Origin: Hydractinia symbiolongicarpus
Taxonomy: Eukaryota; Cnidaria; Hydrozoa; Anthoathecata; Hydractiniidae
Direction: 5' to 3'
DNA length: 64,000 nucleotides
Assembly (NCBI RefSeq): GCF_029227915.1
Contig: NC_079880.1
Span: forward strand, 17,876,001 to 17,940,000
Shown: positions 24,797 through 38,084 of the stretch, in pieces
Position numbering within the stretch: the stretch's first letter is position 1
How the letters are laid out: each line of letters begins with the position of its first letter
Program-made: the position numbers and the translations under genes
The notes under the pieces: generated by a model
What the model was told of the DNA's origin: nothing
Database searches by the model: none
The model's input: the letters and a program-made list of their open reading frames with translations, nothing else

Positions 24797-27700
24797 ATAC
24801 ACTGTGCTGCGTCACGAGAAACGATATATAACGCTTACTTAATCACATAGCTTAAAAAGAGTAGATAAGCCTCACATCAGTATACAAGATGCTGTTACCG
24901 CACCACACTAAGAAACCAAATCCAAAATGAACAGGTCCATACGTCTGTAAAAACAGATGGAAGAACTTCCATTTTGTCAAGTTTGCTCAAAGTACTCTGT
25001 TTTGATGTGACAGGAAGCTAGTTGATTTTTCTGCACATCAGTTGCACACATCAATTGTAGATTATAACTTTGATCTTTTAGTTAAAAAAAGTGCGTTGGG
25101 AACTTTTTTTGCATTAAAACCTTTTTACACAATTTTGTTTTTATTAGTAACTCTCACCCTTTAATGTCACACATACCTCTTAGAATTTTTACACTTCTCA
25201 GTGTGGATACTGTTTCTTAATTTTATAAAAAAGTTGATTGGGTTTTATAAGCAGCGAAAACAAATGTGCATTGGTACTGCACTAGATAACTCCCAACAGA
25301 AGTGTAGAAAAATTTCAACGTATTAAGTTATTGGGTATCACATGTTTTAACTCCTATTGTAGAGCCCTTATGGGCGTTTGAGACTAAAATAAATGGTGTA
25401 TAAGTCACCCTAAGATTGAAAATTTAAAACTTCAGGTTCTAAACGAAATATGTCACTAGCCCATGCAATATTCCGTCCGAAACACACTGCGGTACTGCTA
25501 ATGCAGAAAGCCCCAGGATATGTTTCATCAAATTAAAAAAATTTCACGTTGGCGAAGATGAAACAATTTGATCGATTACTATGGAGCACGTGGAACTCGC
25601 TTGCGAACCTAGGGGACCCTGTCCCCCGCTCTGCAACACTTTCTATCTCTTTAATAATAGCCGTCGTCTGACTGTGTCCGCGAAAGCCGTGTCCCGTGGC
25701 GTAAATACAAAAACTACATGCGATATATTTTTGCCGGCTTTGTTTTCACCGCTCGCGCGTAGTACGCTAATCACGACGCCTGATTCTTTAAAAAAAATTA
25801 TCCACGATTTTTGCGACCAGAAAGAATCCAAGATTTTTGCCTAAAAAAACTATGAGGAGGGATCCGGGTCAAAATTCCGTGCATTCGGTCGTCCGTTTTA
25901 GGCGTTCGTTTTAGCATTCGTGTGAACTTTCGTCCGTTTAAGGCATTCGTTTTAGTCGTTCGTTTTAGGTGTCCGTTTTAGCGGTTGGTTTTAGGCGTTG
26001 GTTTCAGGCGTTCGCGGAATCGTTTGATTGTTTTGGTGATCGCGAGATTGAGCTCTCATATTTTAAGTATTTTGCAGAACCAGTTCTTGATTTATTACTT
26101 GAATTTTGAACTCCATCGTTGATGTTTGCTGTGAATGACGTGGAAGATATGCGAAAATGGAGCTATGTAAATCAAGTGAGTGGAATTGCATTCTTCTTTT
26201 CCTTACCATAGCTTTACCTTCTGTACTTTTGAAAAATATTAAATGTATGTAAAATTATTTTGAAATCAAGTTTAGTGACACAGTGACATTCTTTTCTGTG
26301 GTTAATTAACTCATTCTTTATAAAACAAATACATCAGTGCTTGATGATCATTAACCATGGATTTGCAAACGTTAACATAATTTCGTGAAGTGCCAATCGA
26401 ATTTTTAAAATAACTGTGTTTAGATTCAAAACGCAAGGTTTTAACAGGTGCACCAAATTTTCGAATATGCATTGGATAATGCAAAAAGCAATTAAAAATC
26501 TATATAAACTGTCACTGATACGGTAATGGGGCAAAAACGAGAACTCCAAGGACCATAGAAGTTGGGGCACATAGAAAAACAAAATGAAAAAAAGGTGAAG
26601 GTAGCTAGTGTAGTAGTGAGTCTCTTTATAGCGCTAAAGGCTAGCTAGCCTCTAGCCGAATTTCTTATTATTTCTAGCTAGCTATACATAAACAGTGTTG
26701 GAGCTATAGCTAGCTAGCTTCAGCATCTAAGGAATTAACAAAAAACTCCAAGGGAATCAAGACAATTTAGCTAACCTGTTGTTGCGGAAAAGATTCAAAA
26801 AAAAGCATAGGTGGCATCTTGCATTTAAAAAAATCATCACATCTTATTTTTTTGTCAGATAAAAGAGGCAATTATTTTACTGTTTGCCGAAATTTTTAAC
26901 CGATGAAGCATAACACAAAAACAATGAAAACAATAGAACTACAAAAAAATATCCTCTTCCTTTGTTTAGCTCCAACCTGGCGTCAAACTCCTTGTTCGGC
27001 TTTGAGAAATGAGACCGTGGGTTTACTTTGTTTACGTCACGTGGTTAAAACGACTCAATTTGATTTGCTAAAATAATATTAACGACTGACTTTCCAAAAA
27101 GAGCTACCCTCGACATACATAAAAACATGTAACGGTCTATTCAAAGTGAAAAAGTAAAAGCATCTTTGAAAAAGTAAGAAAAATTCAAATGAAGAATTAG
27201 GGTGTGGGGTTATAAAGTATAATTAAAAAATGTTAGCTAGTTGTAAAAGTTAAAAAGTGGAGTTAGAAGCTACGAGAAGTTGCTTTAGATGTGAAGAGTG
27301 GAGAGTAATAAAGTAAAGTTTGAAATAGATTAGAATTTACACAGGATTTGAATTTAGAAATTATAAGAACATTGATATTTTTCAACTTTCAGTTTTTAGT
27401 CATATGTTTTACTTTTCTATGTAGCACATTTAACGTTGTCAAGCAGAGTCGCATTTTACAGAAAAAAGCCACTTACAAGTCTCAAATTTTCAACTTTTTA
27501 GATTTTACCGCTATTTTATGCTTTAAGGCTTGATTCCTTAGTTAGCTGTGGAACACACAGCTTCTAGTTTCGGCTGAAAGCTCGAACAAATTCCTGATCT
27601 TCTGAGATTTAAGTGAAGATATGCGTATCTCGGACGCGGTTAGTATAATTGACGTTTAATCTGCGATTTTAAAAGTTGCATAGCTCAGGTTTGGAAAAGA

Positions 27701-28044
27701 TATCTTTTTGTCTATGTTTTCTATTCTTCTATATATGCTAATAAAGATACCATCACATCCATGTAAATCTTAGTAAAATCATTTTCTTATCTTTGGCTAT
27801 AACTGGCGTATATATATAGCAGGCCAGCTAACGTGGTCAGTGTCAGTAGGTAGCAATACAGACAGCTAGCTATAGCTATTTTGTGCTTTTCTCCAAAGTT
27901 TTTCATTTAGTTTGGTATAAGTGCATTTTGTGCTATCCATCTTTATTACTTCTTGTGTTATCTTTTACCAACCTGAAGCTAGCCACAAAAGTAAGGAATG
28001 TCTCATTACTTTTGTGACTAGCTTCAGCTCAGGTCAGCTATAAA
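24797..28044. other. Intergenic region, no gene seen
   Basis: Contains the short tandem repeat at 25888-26010 and patches of TAGCTAGCTAGC near 26640-26720 and 27860. Small open frames (25581-25844, 26334-26582, 27348-27533) show no recognisable motif. Polyadenylation of the adenylate cyclase transcript probably occurs shortly after 24796, but no site is singled out. Confidence 0.5.
25888..26010 (+). repeat. 12-13-bp tandem repeat (CGTTCGTTTTAGG-like)
   Basis: About nine imperfect copies of GGCGTTCGTTTTA and related GTCCGTTTTA in a row. No coding sense. Confidence 0.7.
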
Positions 28045-28130
28045 TCTATATAATAATACGCTAAGTGTGTCTGTCTGTGTGTCTGTGACAGGCAAAGTGG
28101 ATGTCTTCATTTTCCTTTGATGTTGCCGAA
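28045..28130 (+). repeat. Extra copy of Helitron-like 5' end
   Basis: The 86 bp starting TCTATATAATAATACGC are repeated exactly, starting again at 28131. This is a duplicated 5' terminus in front of a complete element. Confidence 0.75.
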
Positions 28131-28863
28131 TCTATATAATAATACGCTAAGTGTGTCTGTCTGTGTGTCTGTGACAGGCAAAGTGGATGTCTTCATTTTC
28201 CTTTGATGTTGCCGAAAAATGCATCTCTAATATGTCAAATTTTCTGACGTTACGCCGCGACGAAAATAACACTACTTTAACGTCAATATCCTATATTAAA
28301 TTAATGAAACCATTACAGTGCACCTAAAACTTTGAGGCCAAATAACTTGGAAACGAGGTGGTGACGTCAATGATTTTTCACCGCGTGGGTAACTAGGGAC
28401 CACCTAGGATCAATTTGGGTAATTTTCCCAAACCCGGATCCCCGAATCCGTTTCGGAATGGACGGGTTGATGACGTCATCAAAAAACCTTTAAACCCTAA
28501 TATTTCTGCAACCGTTTCTCAAAGGTACATCATCTTATACATTTTCTTGATCAGCGTTTCAAGATCTATGCGATGGAGGCAACAGGTATACTAATTTCTA
28601 AAAAAATATTTAGGGTTTTGACGGTTCTTTGATGACGTCAGCAAAATTTTTAAACCCTGATATCTCATTAGGCGTTTGTCGAGAACATATGATTCTGTAC
28701 GTTATTTTGGCCAGTGTTTCAACCTCTACACATTACAGACAAAGAATAAACAAATTTCGCATTGTTTTTTTTATCTGCACTGCACTGCTGACGTCAGCAA
28801 AACATCTAATACAACTTTCATTTTATTGACCTTTTGCATTTATCCACGGGGTTTATACACTAA
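28131..28863 (+). mobile_element. Non-autonomous Helitron-like element, copy 1 of a tandem pair
   Basis: Starts TCTATATAATAATACGC, contains the TTAACGTCAATATC, GGTGACGTCA and GATGACGTCATCAA boxes of the family, and ends TCCACGGGG...CTAA at 28860-28863. The 3' hairpin is decayed. It is followed without a gap by the 5'-TC of the next copy. No protein-coding frame. Confidence 0.6.
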
Positions 28864-29592
28864 TCTTATATAATAATACGAAGTGTATGTGACGGTCATA
28901 GTGGATATCCTCATTTTCCTATGATGTCGCCGAAAAAAATTATGTCTTAAATGTTAAATTTTATGACGTTTCGGCGCGACGTCAATAACACTACTTTATT
29001 AACGTCAATATCCTATATATTAAATAAATGAAGCCATTAAAGTGCACCTAAAACTTTGAGGCCAAGTAACTTGGAAACAAAGTGGTGACGTCAATGATAT
29101 TTCACCGCGTGGGTAACCAGGGACCACCTAGGATCAATTTGGGCAAGTTTACCAAACCTGGGTCCCCAAATCCGTTTCGGAATGAACGGGTTAATGACGT
29201 CATCAAAAAATATTCAAACCTGAATATCTTTGCAACCGTTTGTCAAAAGTACATAATCCAATACATTTTCTTGATCAGCGTTTCAAGAACTATACGATGA
29301 AGGCAACAGGTATATAAAGTTCTAAAAAAAAATTTTAGGTTTCTACGGACCATTGCTGACGTCAGCATAATTTTTAAACCTTTATATCTTCTTAACCGTT
29401 AGTCAATAGCACATGATACTATACATTTTTCTCATCAGCGTTTCAAGCTCTGCAAATTACAGGAAACGGATAAACAAATTTCGCGAACTTTTTTTTTCAT
29501 GCACTGGCTGATGTCAGCAAAAAACCTAAAACAACCTATTTTTATATTATTCTTCTGCCTAAGTGGATTTTTCCACGGGCCTTATCGACTAG
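28864..29592 (+). mobile_element. Non-autonomous Helitron-like element, copy 2 of a tandem pair
   Basis: Starts TCTTATATAATAATACG and ends with hairpin GTGGATTTTTCCAC, a short spacer, then CTAG at 29589-29592 followed by T. Internal boxes are colinear with copy 1, but the two copies differ at many sites, so the tandem is not recent. Confidence 0.65.
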
Positions 29593-31923
29593 TCTTGTAA
29601 TAATACCCTGCAAATTTTAGCTGAAATACTCTGCTTAACAAAGTATCTTTCCATACATCATAGTTTATAGTGTTAGCTTCACAGCAACAGAATAAAATAT
29701 TTTATCCCAGTGGTATAAAGTTCCAATAGAGTTTCAATATTTACGTTTTGACGGGATAATATAATGCAGACTATATAGAAGAAGAAAATTAACAGTCGGG
29801 GAGAACTGATAATTAGTTTGTAACAGGATAGTTAGTCGATGCTTATACGGCTATTATACGGTGGAGATCTTTTTTGCCTAAATTTCCACAATTTTCTTCA
29901 ATATGTCGATACTGTAGGGTATGCCGTCACCATATTATTCACGCTTGACTACGTCTTTTCAATGTTTTTCCATAAACTCAGCGTTGTCGTTTCAAGAGCA
30001 TTCATAAATTGAATCAGCTAATTATATAATATACACTATAAATATGGTACTGAGGCCATGCAGTACCAGGAAAGTCCGTATTTATAAGGTTAATTAGCCG
30101 GTTAATTAACCTTATAAATACGGTTAATTAGGTTAATTAGTTTGAAAATGAATATATATCTCTCATGCGCAGTCGTTTCTTGTTCTTATTTTCCTTTTTA
30201 TTGGAGCATAACATGCTATGAAACTAGGTAGATGACTATTGGAAGATCGATATCGAAGAAAAGTGTAGAAATTGAAGAAATAAGATCTCTACAGTATAAT
30301 TAGCCACATAAGCAGCTAATTTTACTGTGTACCGTATAATTTCCTGTATTGGCTAACTGTCCTTTAAAGGCTAATTATCAGTTCTTTCCGACTGTTTAAG
30401 TTATGATAAAAAAATTGTTAGGCTAGTAGCATTTTTTCACCTATGTATTTTGTCAATTAATCTGCATGCAAAAACTAGATTTTAATTTCAAGATCAAAAA
30501 ATACCTCCACTCAAAATTAAAGTTTGTAATAGGCTGGTTGGTCTACGGATTATTGCATGTTTATTTTGCCTGTCGATTTGCACAAAAGATCTTGAAAATA
30601 TATGAAACTACTCTGAAATTGCTCAGATTTGTAGAAATTTTCTGCAAACCCATGTCTGAAAGGGCGTTCTATTGGACTAGCCTTCAACCCAGGAAACAAG
30701 GGTTGGCTCAGATATTTTTACACTTGCCATTCCTTTTTCGGGCATCCTCAGTACAAAATGACAATTCGGCTATACCAGTTTGAATAAAATACGTATTTAT
30801 TGAGCTTGTTGCTCAGTGACTAAACAGGAGGGGTTCTACAATTTTTTTTCCTCTGTAAAACAAGCACCAAAAGCTCATTTTTTATTAGTTGTGCTATGAA
30901 TAAAGTATTTACAATGTAAGCTCAAATAGAACCTGTTTTTTGTGATACACACTTTTTTTTATAAGAAACACGCTTATAAGAAACCCGAGGCTCAAAATTT
31001 GAGAATATTAAGAAACTTAGTTTGGCTCAGTACCTCAAGCTCCTCCAGACCATAAACTATTACACAAAATATTACAGTGAGCTTTTAGCACTTTTTTAAT
31101 TGTTCAAATAGCAGACAAAACTAGAACTATATATTAAAAAAGAAACAACCCTTCATTTCCAAAAGCGATATGAATTATCAGAAAGCAATACTCATACTAC
31201 TAACACAGCACTAGTATATATCACTTATGTACAAACAAAATCATTTGAACTGTAATGAAATAGGTCAAAAATGTTTCCATCGTTGGTAAGCTCATCTACT
31301 TCCATGTTGTCAAAATTAAGAACTGTTAAGAAACTTTTAGCCTCCAAATCAGAAAAAAAATAAGAAACTTGAGCCTCAGTAGCCAAAACCGGTTTCTTAT
31401 AAAAAAAACAGCGTGTACAGTATGTATACATATTCAATCTTGTCTGTGAGAGGCAATTAATTGGCATGGTATACGACAGACTGTAGCCTGTTTATTATTT
31501 TATTTGATCTGATTTGGGTGTTTTTTTTGAAACAGCATTTCTAAAAGGGTTTTTCATTGGATGTGTATATCCCTTGATATTTGTGAGGCTAGTCATGTAA
31601 AATATGCACATCTATCTATCTGTAACACATATGCCTGTATCCTGATGGTCAATGTTTATTGTATTGACTGCTTGACCGGTCATTGTTTAACATTAGTTTT
31701 GCAACCTTTCTAGGGAAACAGATTAAGTGAAATAAAATATGTCTGACGGTTTTTGTTATACCAGACCTCCAGAAGTGTCTTTTTTAGCTATCTATAACTA
31801 CCTTAGTAGTCAAACTTTTCTTCTTTTCTAAACACGAATTATGATGTAACAAGCTATTTTAAAGGTAGAAATATTCGCGGACAGAAATTTTCGCGGAGAT
31901 AAAAAATCGCCAAATTTCGCGAA
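29593..31923. other. Intergenic region, no gene seen
   Basis: AT-rich, with a perfect hairpin at 30077-30122 and scattered short frames (30466-30783, 31225-31467) without recognisable motifs. From about 31870 there are TTTCGCG-rich short inverted repeats that continue into the duplicated block. Confidence 0.5.
30077..30122. repeat. 20-bp perfect inverted repeat
   Basis: Arms CGTATTTATAAGGTTAATTA (30077-30096) and its exact reverse complement (30103-30122) with a 6-base loop. It is a strong hairpin or a tiny foldback repeat. Confidence 0.8.
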
Positions 31924-32976
31924 GTTAATTTTCGCGAATTCTACTTCTGGAAGAAATTTCAGGTTCAATTTCTTACCGGGCAGAAATTTTCACGAAAAGG
32001 GGCCAAAATTTCTGCCCGCGAAAATTTCTGCCCTTAAAATAACTACACAATATTTCAAAGACGTTTTGAACTTTTAGGATAGTGTGAGGACATTTTTATG
32101 CCCATAGAGTATAATTTTTTTCACATTTACACTGTGAACTTTACAAGGAGAACACGCATAATATGACAAGAGGAACGAATTTTGTAAAACTTAAAGTGTG
32201 TGTGTTAATTTATTGGTCAGCGCCGTCAGGTAGCTGATCTTTCATTTCAGTTTGCCTTTTTGTGTTCGTGTGTTATTCTGTCCGTCCCTAGTCAGCTTCC
32301 CAGCCACCTTGTTACCGCCTACTTAATCCAAAGGCCGTTTTCCACTCATCAGCCAATTAGGATGCAGGAATCATGAGTTTCCAGAACCAAACGACATTTT
32401 AAAAGAAAAAAATTGATCTGATCAGATCTGAAATACAGCTAAAATATAAATAAAACAAAATATATTTCCGGTTTTGGCTGTCCGACTGGTAGTTACGTCT
32501 CCGTACACTGAAGATCTCACTGGTTTTGTTGTTTGTTGACCATTTTCAAGGCAAGTTATTCTACTTATCTATTTATTGTTTTATAGCTAGCTAACTATTA
32601 GGTAGCTGCCGTTAATGCATTTAAGTATTCCCAACCTCAACAGGTTTCTAATTTTGCCAGTTACACTGCATATAATAAGCTAGCTAGCTAGCTATATATT
32701 AACTGAAATATAGCTAGTTAATGACCTACTGTCCTAACTGCTGACATCAATAAAATGTTCGGTTCGTGTCATTTTTGCCATCTTCGTTTAGGGTAGGCAT
32801 CCATATGCCCACATTGCCAAACTAAGCGTTGATTCGACGTTACTTTGAAAACCCCCACTCCCACCAGCACGTTCTACCATCATGATGAAGGAAGTACATT
32901 CTGAGTAAATGTAGTTTGTTTGATGCTACATGGAAGGTCCCCCTCTCTTCCGCTCGTAAACAGACAAGATCCGGGC

Positions 32977-33142
32977 ACTGTAAAATACGATCGTTTTATC
33001 AAATATATCTCTCCTGTATCGATTCGACGTTAGGAGGGTGGGGGTTGATCTTTTTGACGTTAATATCCGAGGCAGAAAAAAATATCGCTTTGGGCCCAGA
33101 GACAGGAGAGATACATTTGATAAAACGATCGTATTTTACAGT
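32977..33142. repeat. Small foldback (MITE-like) element with 41-bp inverted ends
   Basis: Arm 32977-33017 (starting ACTGTAAAATACGATCG) pairs with 33102-33142, one mismatch noticed. Length 166 bp. No target duplication was clear. Confidence 0.65.
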
Positions 33143-33363
33143 TAAAATCGAAGTCGTCTGGCCAATTTCGCACCGTGATATTTGTGTAGCATGTTTTGCA
33201 TTTGTGATTATTTATTTTATTTGTGAAACTGCTTTCAAAGCTCGTAGTAGTGCACACAACTCTCTCCGTCATCTTGAATGAATACATTTTGATTCAGTAG
33301 ACAGACACTAATTCTCCATGCCTTCGTGCCCCTGTTGCCATAGATGTAAAAATTGCATAATAT

Positions 33364-33591
<228 letters not shown>

Positions 33592-33978
33592 CGCTGAAAT
33601 AACTGGGCATGTTTCCTGCAATTACCGCAGCAATAAATTGTGGCGGATTTTGCAACTTTAGAATCTAAAAGTGACCCATCCGCAAAAATTAAATTTTGTC
33701 AAAAATTTGAAATTTGGCATTTTGGGAAAATAATTCCATTTTTAAGATTTTAAATATTATTTGGCAATTTCGAGTTTTTGTCCCAATTTTCAAAGATGGT
33801 GGATATTTAAAAAACACAGTTTTTCATGGCCGATTTAAAATTTTGGTACTGGACCGTAGAATTTATCGGTAAAGATACATTATCAGCCATCAGACTTTTT
33901 GTCTGCCATATTCAAAATAATGAAGTTCTTAGTGAAAATCTGCTTCACTCCTAATGCAATGTATAATGCGTGTAAGTC

Positions 33979-34042
33979 ATATTGAAGAAGAACTACTTTG
34001 TTCATCACTAACATACTGAGTAAAGTAGTTCTTCTTCAATAT
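33979..34042 (+). other. Perfect 21-bp hairpin, small-RNA-precursor-like (copy 1)
   Basis: Arms ATATTGAAGAAGAACTACTT(T) at 33979-33999 and the exact complement at 34022-34042, loop 22 bases. The size is compatible with a small-RNA precursor, but a tiny foldback repeat is equally possible. Confidence 0.45.
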
Positions 34043-35140
34043 AACTATTTTTTCTCTTTAATACGGTCTTGATATATTTAGTAGCTAGTTAATTTTCGCG
34101 AATTCTACTTCTGGAAGAAATTTCAGGTTCAATTTCTTACCGGGCAGAAATTTTCACGAAAAGGGGCCAAAATTTCTGCCCGCGAAAATTTCTGCCCTTA
34201 AAATAACTACACAATATTTCAAAGACGTTTTGAACTTTTAGGATAGTGTGAGGACATTTTTATGCCCATAGAGTATAATTTTTTTCACATTTACACTGTG
34301 AACTTTACAAGGAGAACACGCATAATATGACAAGAGGAACGAATTTTGTAAAACTTAAAGTGTGTGTGTTAATTTATTGGTCAGCGCCGTCAGGTAGCTG
34401 ATCTTTCATTTCAGTTTGCCTTTTTGTGTTCGTGTGTTATTCTGTCCGTCCCTAGTCAGCTTCCCAGCCACCTTGTTACCGCCTACTTAATCCAAAGGCC
34501 GTTTTCCACTCATCAGCCAATTAGGATGCAGGAATCATGAGTTTCCAGAACCAAACGACATTTTAAAAGAAAAAAATTGATCTGATCAGATCTGAAATAC
34601 AGCTAAAATATAAATAAAACAAAATATATTTCCGGTTTTGGCTGTCCGACTGGTAGTTACGTCTCCGTACACTGAAGATCTCACTGGTTTTGTTGTTTGT
34701 TGACCATTTTCAAGGCAAGTTATTCTACTTATCTATTTATTGTTTTATAGCTAGCTAACTATTAGGTAGCTGCCGTTAATGCATTTAAGTATTCCCAACC
34801 TCAACAGGTTTCTAATTTTGCCAGTTACACTGCATATAATAAGCTAGCTAGCTAGCTATATATTAACTGAAATATAGCTAGTTAATGACCTACTGTCCTA
34901 ACTGCTGACATCAATAAAATGTTCGGTTCGTGTCATTTTTGCCATCTTCGTTTAGGGTAGGCATCCATATGCCCACATTGCCAAACTAAGCGTTGATTCG
35001 ACGTTACTTTGAAAACCCCCACTCCCACCAGCACGTTCTACCATCATGATGAAGGAAGTACATTCTGAGTAAATGTAGTTTGTTTGATGCTACATGGAAG
35101 GTCCCCCTCTCTTCCGCTCGTAAACAGACAAGATCCGGGC

Positions 35141-35306
35141 ACTGTAAAATACGATCGTTTTATCAAATATATCTCTCCTGTATCGATTCGACGTTAGGAG
35201 GGTGGGGGTTGATCTTTTTGACGTTAATATCCGAGGCAGAAAAAAATATCGCTTTGGGCCCAGAGACAGGAGAGATACATTTGATAAAACGATCGTATTT
35301 TACAGT
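35141..35306. repeat. Second copy of the small foldback element
   Basis: Carried along in copy 2 of the segmental duplication; same arms as at 32977-33142. Confidence 0.65.
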
Positions 35307-35527
35307 TAAAATCGAAGTCGTCTGGCCAATTTCGCACCGTGATATTTGTGTAGCATGTTTTGCATTTGTGATTATTTATTTTATTTGTGAAACTGCTTTC
35401 AAAGCTCGTAGTAGTGCACACAACTCTCTCCGTCATCTTGAATGAATACATTTTGATTCAGTAGACAGACACTAATTCTCCATGCCTTCGTGCCCCTGTT
35501 GCCATAGATGTAAAAATTGCATAATAT

Positions 35528-35745
<218 letters not shown>

Positions 35746-36132
35746 CGCTGAAATAACTGGGCATGTTTCCTGCAATTACCGCAGCAATAAATTGTGGCGG
35801 ATTTTGCAACTTTAGAATCTAAAAGTGACCCATCCGCAAAAATTAAATTTTGTCAAAAATTTGAAATTTGGCATTTTGGGAAAATAATTCCATTTTTAAG
35901 ATTTTAAATATTATTTGGCAATTTCGAGTTTTTGTCCCAATTTTCAAAGATGGTGGATATTTAAAAAACACAGTTTTTCATGGCCGATTTAAAATTTTGG
36001 TACTGGACCGTAGAATTTATCGGTAAAGATACATTATCAGCCATCAGACTTTTTGTCTGCCATATTCAAAATAATGAAGTTCTTAGTGAAAATCTGCTTC
36101 ACTCCTAATGCAATGTATAATGCGTGTAAGTC

Positions 36133-36196
36133 ATATTGAAGAAGAACTACTTTGTTCATCACTAACATACTGAGTAAAGTAGTTCTTCTTCAATAT
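36133..36196 (+). other. Perfect 21-bp hairpin, small-RNA-precursor-like (copy 2)
   Basis: Identical hairpin in copy 2 of the segmental duplication (36133-36153 and 36176-36196). Confidence 0.45.
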
Positions 36197-36239
36197 AACT
36201 ATTTTTTCTCTTTAATACGGTTTTAATATATTTAGTAGC

Positions 36240-36474
36240 ATTATCCTCATAATTTACTTTATGGGGCATTAATTTGGATTGTGAAATCGAAAATGGAGCG
36301 TTTGATGGTCCCTAATTTTCGCAAATTTTCCTTCTTGCAAAAGTTTCTTCCCTTTGTTTACAAAATATTGTGTAATTTTTTTTCTTCTTTTGTTATAGGT
36401 CAAGCGAAAGAACAACGGTTTACTTGGTTACTTGTTTACACACGTTTACTTTGTTACTATTTAATCTCTTGTCA
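36240..36474. other. Junction between host DNA and element A
   Basis: AT-rich host-like sequence up to about 36470. Capsid-homologous, GC-richer sequence starts abruptly inside the capsid gene. No terminal repeat is visible, so element A is truncated here. Confidence 0.5.
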
Positions 36475-37635
36475 GACTTGGACACTACCTTGATCGTACC
36501 CAATTTGGGTAAAGATGATGTCATTTTTACAGGCTCTCTCAAACTCCTTTTTGACCTGGAGCTTACTGGCACCAAAACCGAACGCACCATCGTCAGCAAC
36601 ATCGGCAAGGCCCTGGTTCAAAACCTTCGCATAAGCCTGAACGGCCACAAAGTGCAAAACATCAGCGATTTCAATGTTCTCGCAGTTTATATGGACTTGT
36701 GGCTCTCCAAATTTGAGCGTGAGAACAATCTAATTCTAGAAGGCATCAACCCCAATGATGGGAAGATCAGGGCTCTGCAAGTAAAAGCTAGTGAAACGCA
36801 GACAATGATGAACAAAGGGCGATCTAGGAAGCCTGTGGAAACACCTTTTGTATCCCTATCAGCAATTTTTTCGAATTCACTAGAGACCTACCCTTCTACC
36901 AAGCAGGCTTACACGATAGGCTCCAGTTTGCCATACATTTCGCACCCTGTGACCAAGTCATCAAAGATGAGGGTACGGCTGCCTCAGGGTCTACCGCAGC
37001 TAAACCAGCCGACAGTGTGTATAAGATAACCAACATTTGCTTCGAGTTTGATAAAGTGACAAACGAGGACCTCGAGAGTGCTATGATGTCACGATACTCG
37101 AGGCTCGCCCTGCCCTATGAGCGTGTACTCCGCAGCAAGGTTATAACGATGAAGAAGGCGAATGCCTCCTACAACCTCCGGATCGATACTCCGGCGAAGT
37201 CTCTGAATAGGGTTTTACTGTTGTTCGTAGACCCTGGAAAAGTGAAGGCCTATAGTGGAGTCAACGAGGTCTTCTACAATCCAAAGATAGAGAAAATCGC
37301 GATCACGGTGGAATGAGCCGAATGAACTCTACTGGCATGCTATGCTCCCCAAAGATCATCTCGAGCAAATCGTTGAACTCTTCGGATCCCACGATAGCAA
37401 AGTGACCATCGGTCAGTTCTTCACGGAACGCTACGCCCTGTTCATTGACTTCCGCAGTAGTCCAGATCACAGTCTCCATGGTTCTGGCAGACCCTTGCAA
37501 AGGCTTAGCGATGAGATCACCTTGCATATGACTAAAAAAGCTGATGGAAATGGGGATATCAGGTGCTACGTGTACTTGCTCCAAGATGCGCAGTTGATCA
37601 TCTTGGATGGGCGCTTCCACTCTGTGGATTACTAG
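36475..37635 (+). pseudogene. Element A major capsid protein (hexon-like), 5'-truncated and broken
   Basis: Homologous over its length to the intact capsid at 60998-62311 and to the broken one at 50389-51468. Shared blocks include VPNLGKDDVI, LVQNLRISLNG, VYKITNI, FYNPKIEKI and, at the end, HGSGR...YVYLLQDAQL. The family is the probable double-jelly-roll capsid of Polinton/adintovirus-like elements, which forms the virion shell. The N-terminal few dozen residues are missing at the left junction. Frameshifts occur near 36890-37020, and a frame change with stops occurs near 37315-37340, so three frames are needed to read it. The next gene downstream is the small virion protein at 37643. Confidence 0.8.
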
Positions 37636-37642
37636 AATAAAG

Positions 37643-38042
37643 ATGGCAACATTGGCAGTAATGGCGGGAGGAGCGTTGATTAACGCGTTGGCGTTTAGTG
37701 GTTCAAATTTCCTCTTCAGTAAACTCAGTGGGCATTGCGAGGCAGAACGTAGGAAGGCACGATAAAGCGATCGAACAGCTCCAGGAAGCTCAAGCAAAGT
37801 GGGTGCGTGACTGACAGGCAAAGATCGATTGGTATAACAAGCAACGAGAGCTTCAAAGACAAGCCGGTAAAAGCGTGGATGAACTGGATCAAGGTATGCG
37901 GGACTACTACATCGCGACGATGGAGAAAGCCCCTAAGTTATCCGACTTCTACACACCAAGCAAACAGCAACAAGACGGTGAGCTGACGTTCATCGTAGGA
38001 TCCTTGGCTCTGCTCGGTTTCGCGGTGTACAAGTATATGTAA
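37643..38042 (+). pseudogene. Element A conserved virion-associated membrane protein, broken
   Basis: Eight bases after the capsid stop and preceded by AGAATAAAGATG. The start reads MATLAVMAGGALINALAFSG, followed by a charged helical middle (KWVRD, WYNKQRELQRQ), a YTPSKQQQDGEL segment and a C-terminal hydrophobic stretch ending LLGFAVYKYM. I recognise this as a small protein repeatedly found beside the capsid in cnidarian Polinton/adintovirus-like elements. Its function is not known; a membrane or virion location is likely from the two hydrophobic ends. A frameshift near 37755 and an in-frame TGA near 37814 break it. A stub of the same gene lies at 50339-50383 in element B. Confidence 0.65.
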
Positions 38043-38084
38043 GGAACATTTCTTCGAGATGTAATAAACATATCGAAAGCACAT

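Noticed and set aside
25581-25844. 87-codon frame in a GC-richer patch
   Set aside because: No domain or homology recognised; the opposite strand is equally open.
32916-33281. 121-codon frame repeated identically at 35080-35445
   Set aside because: It spans the arms of a small foldback repeat, has no recognisable motif, and is duplicated only because the whole 2.16-kb block is.
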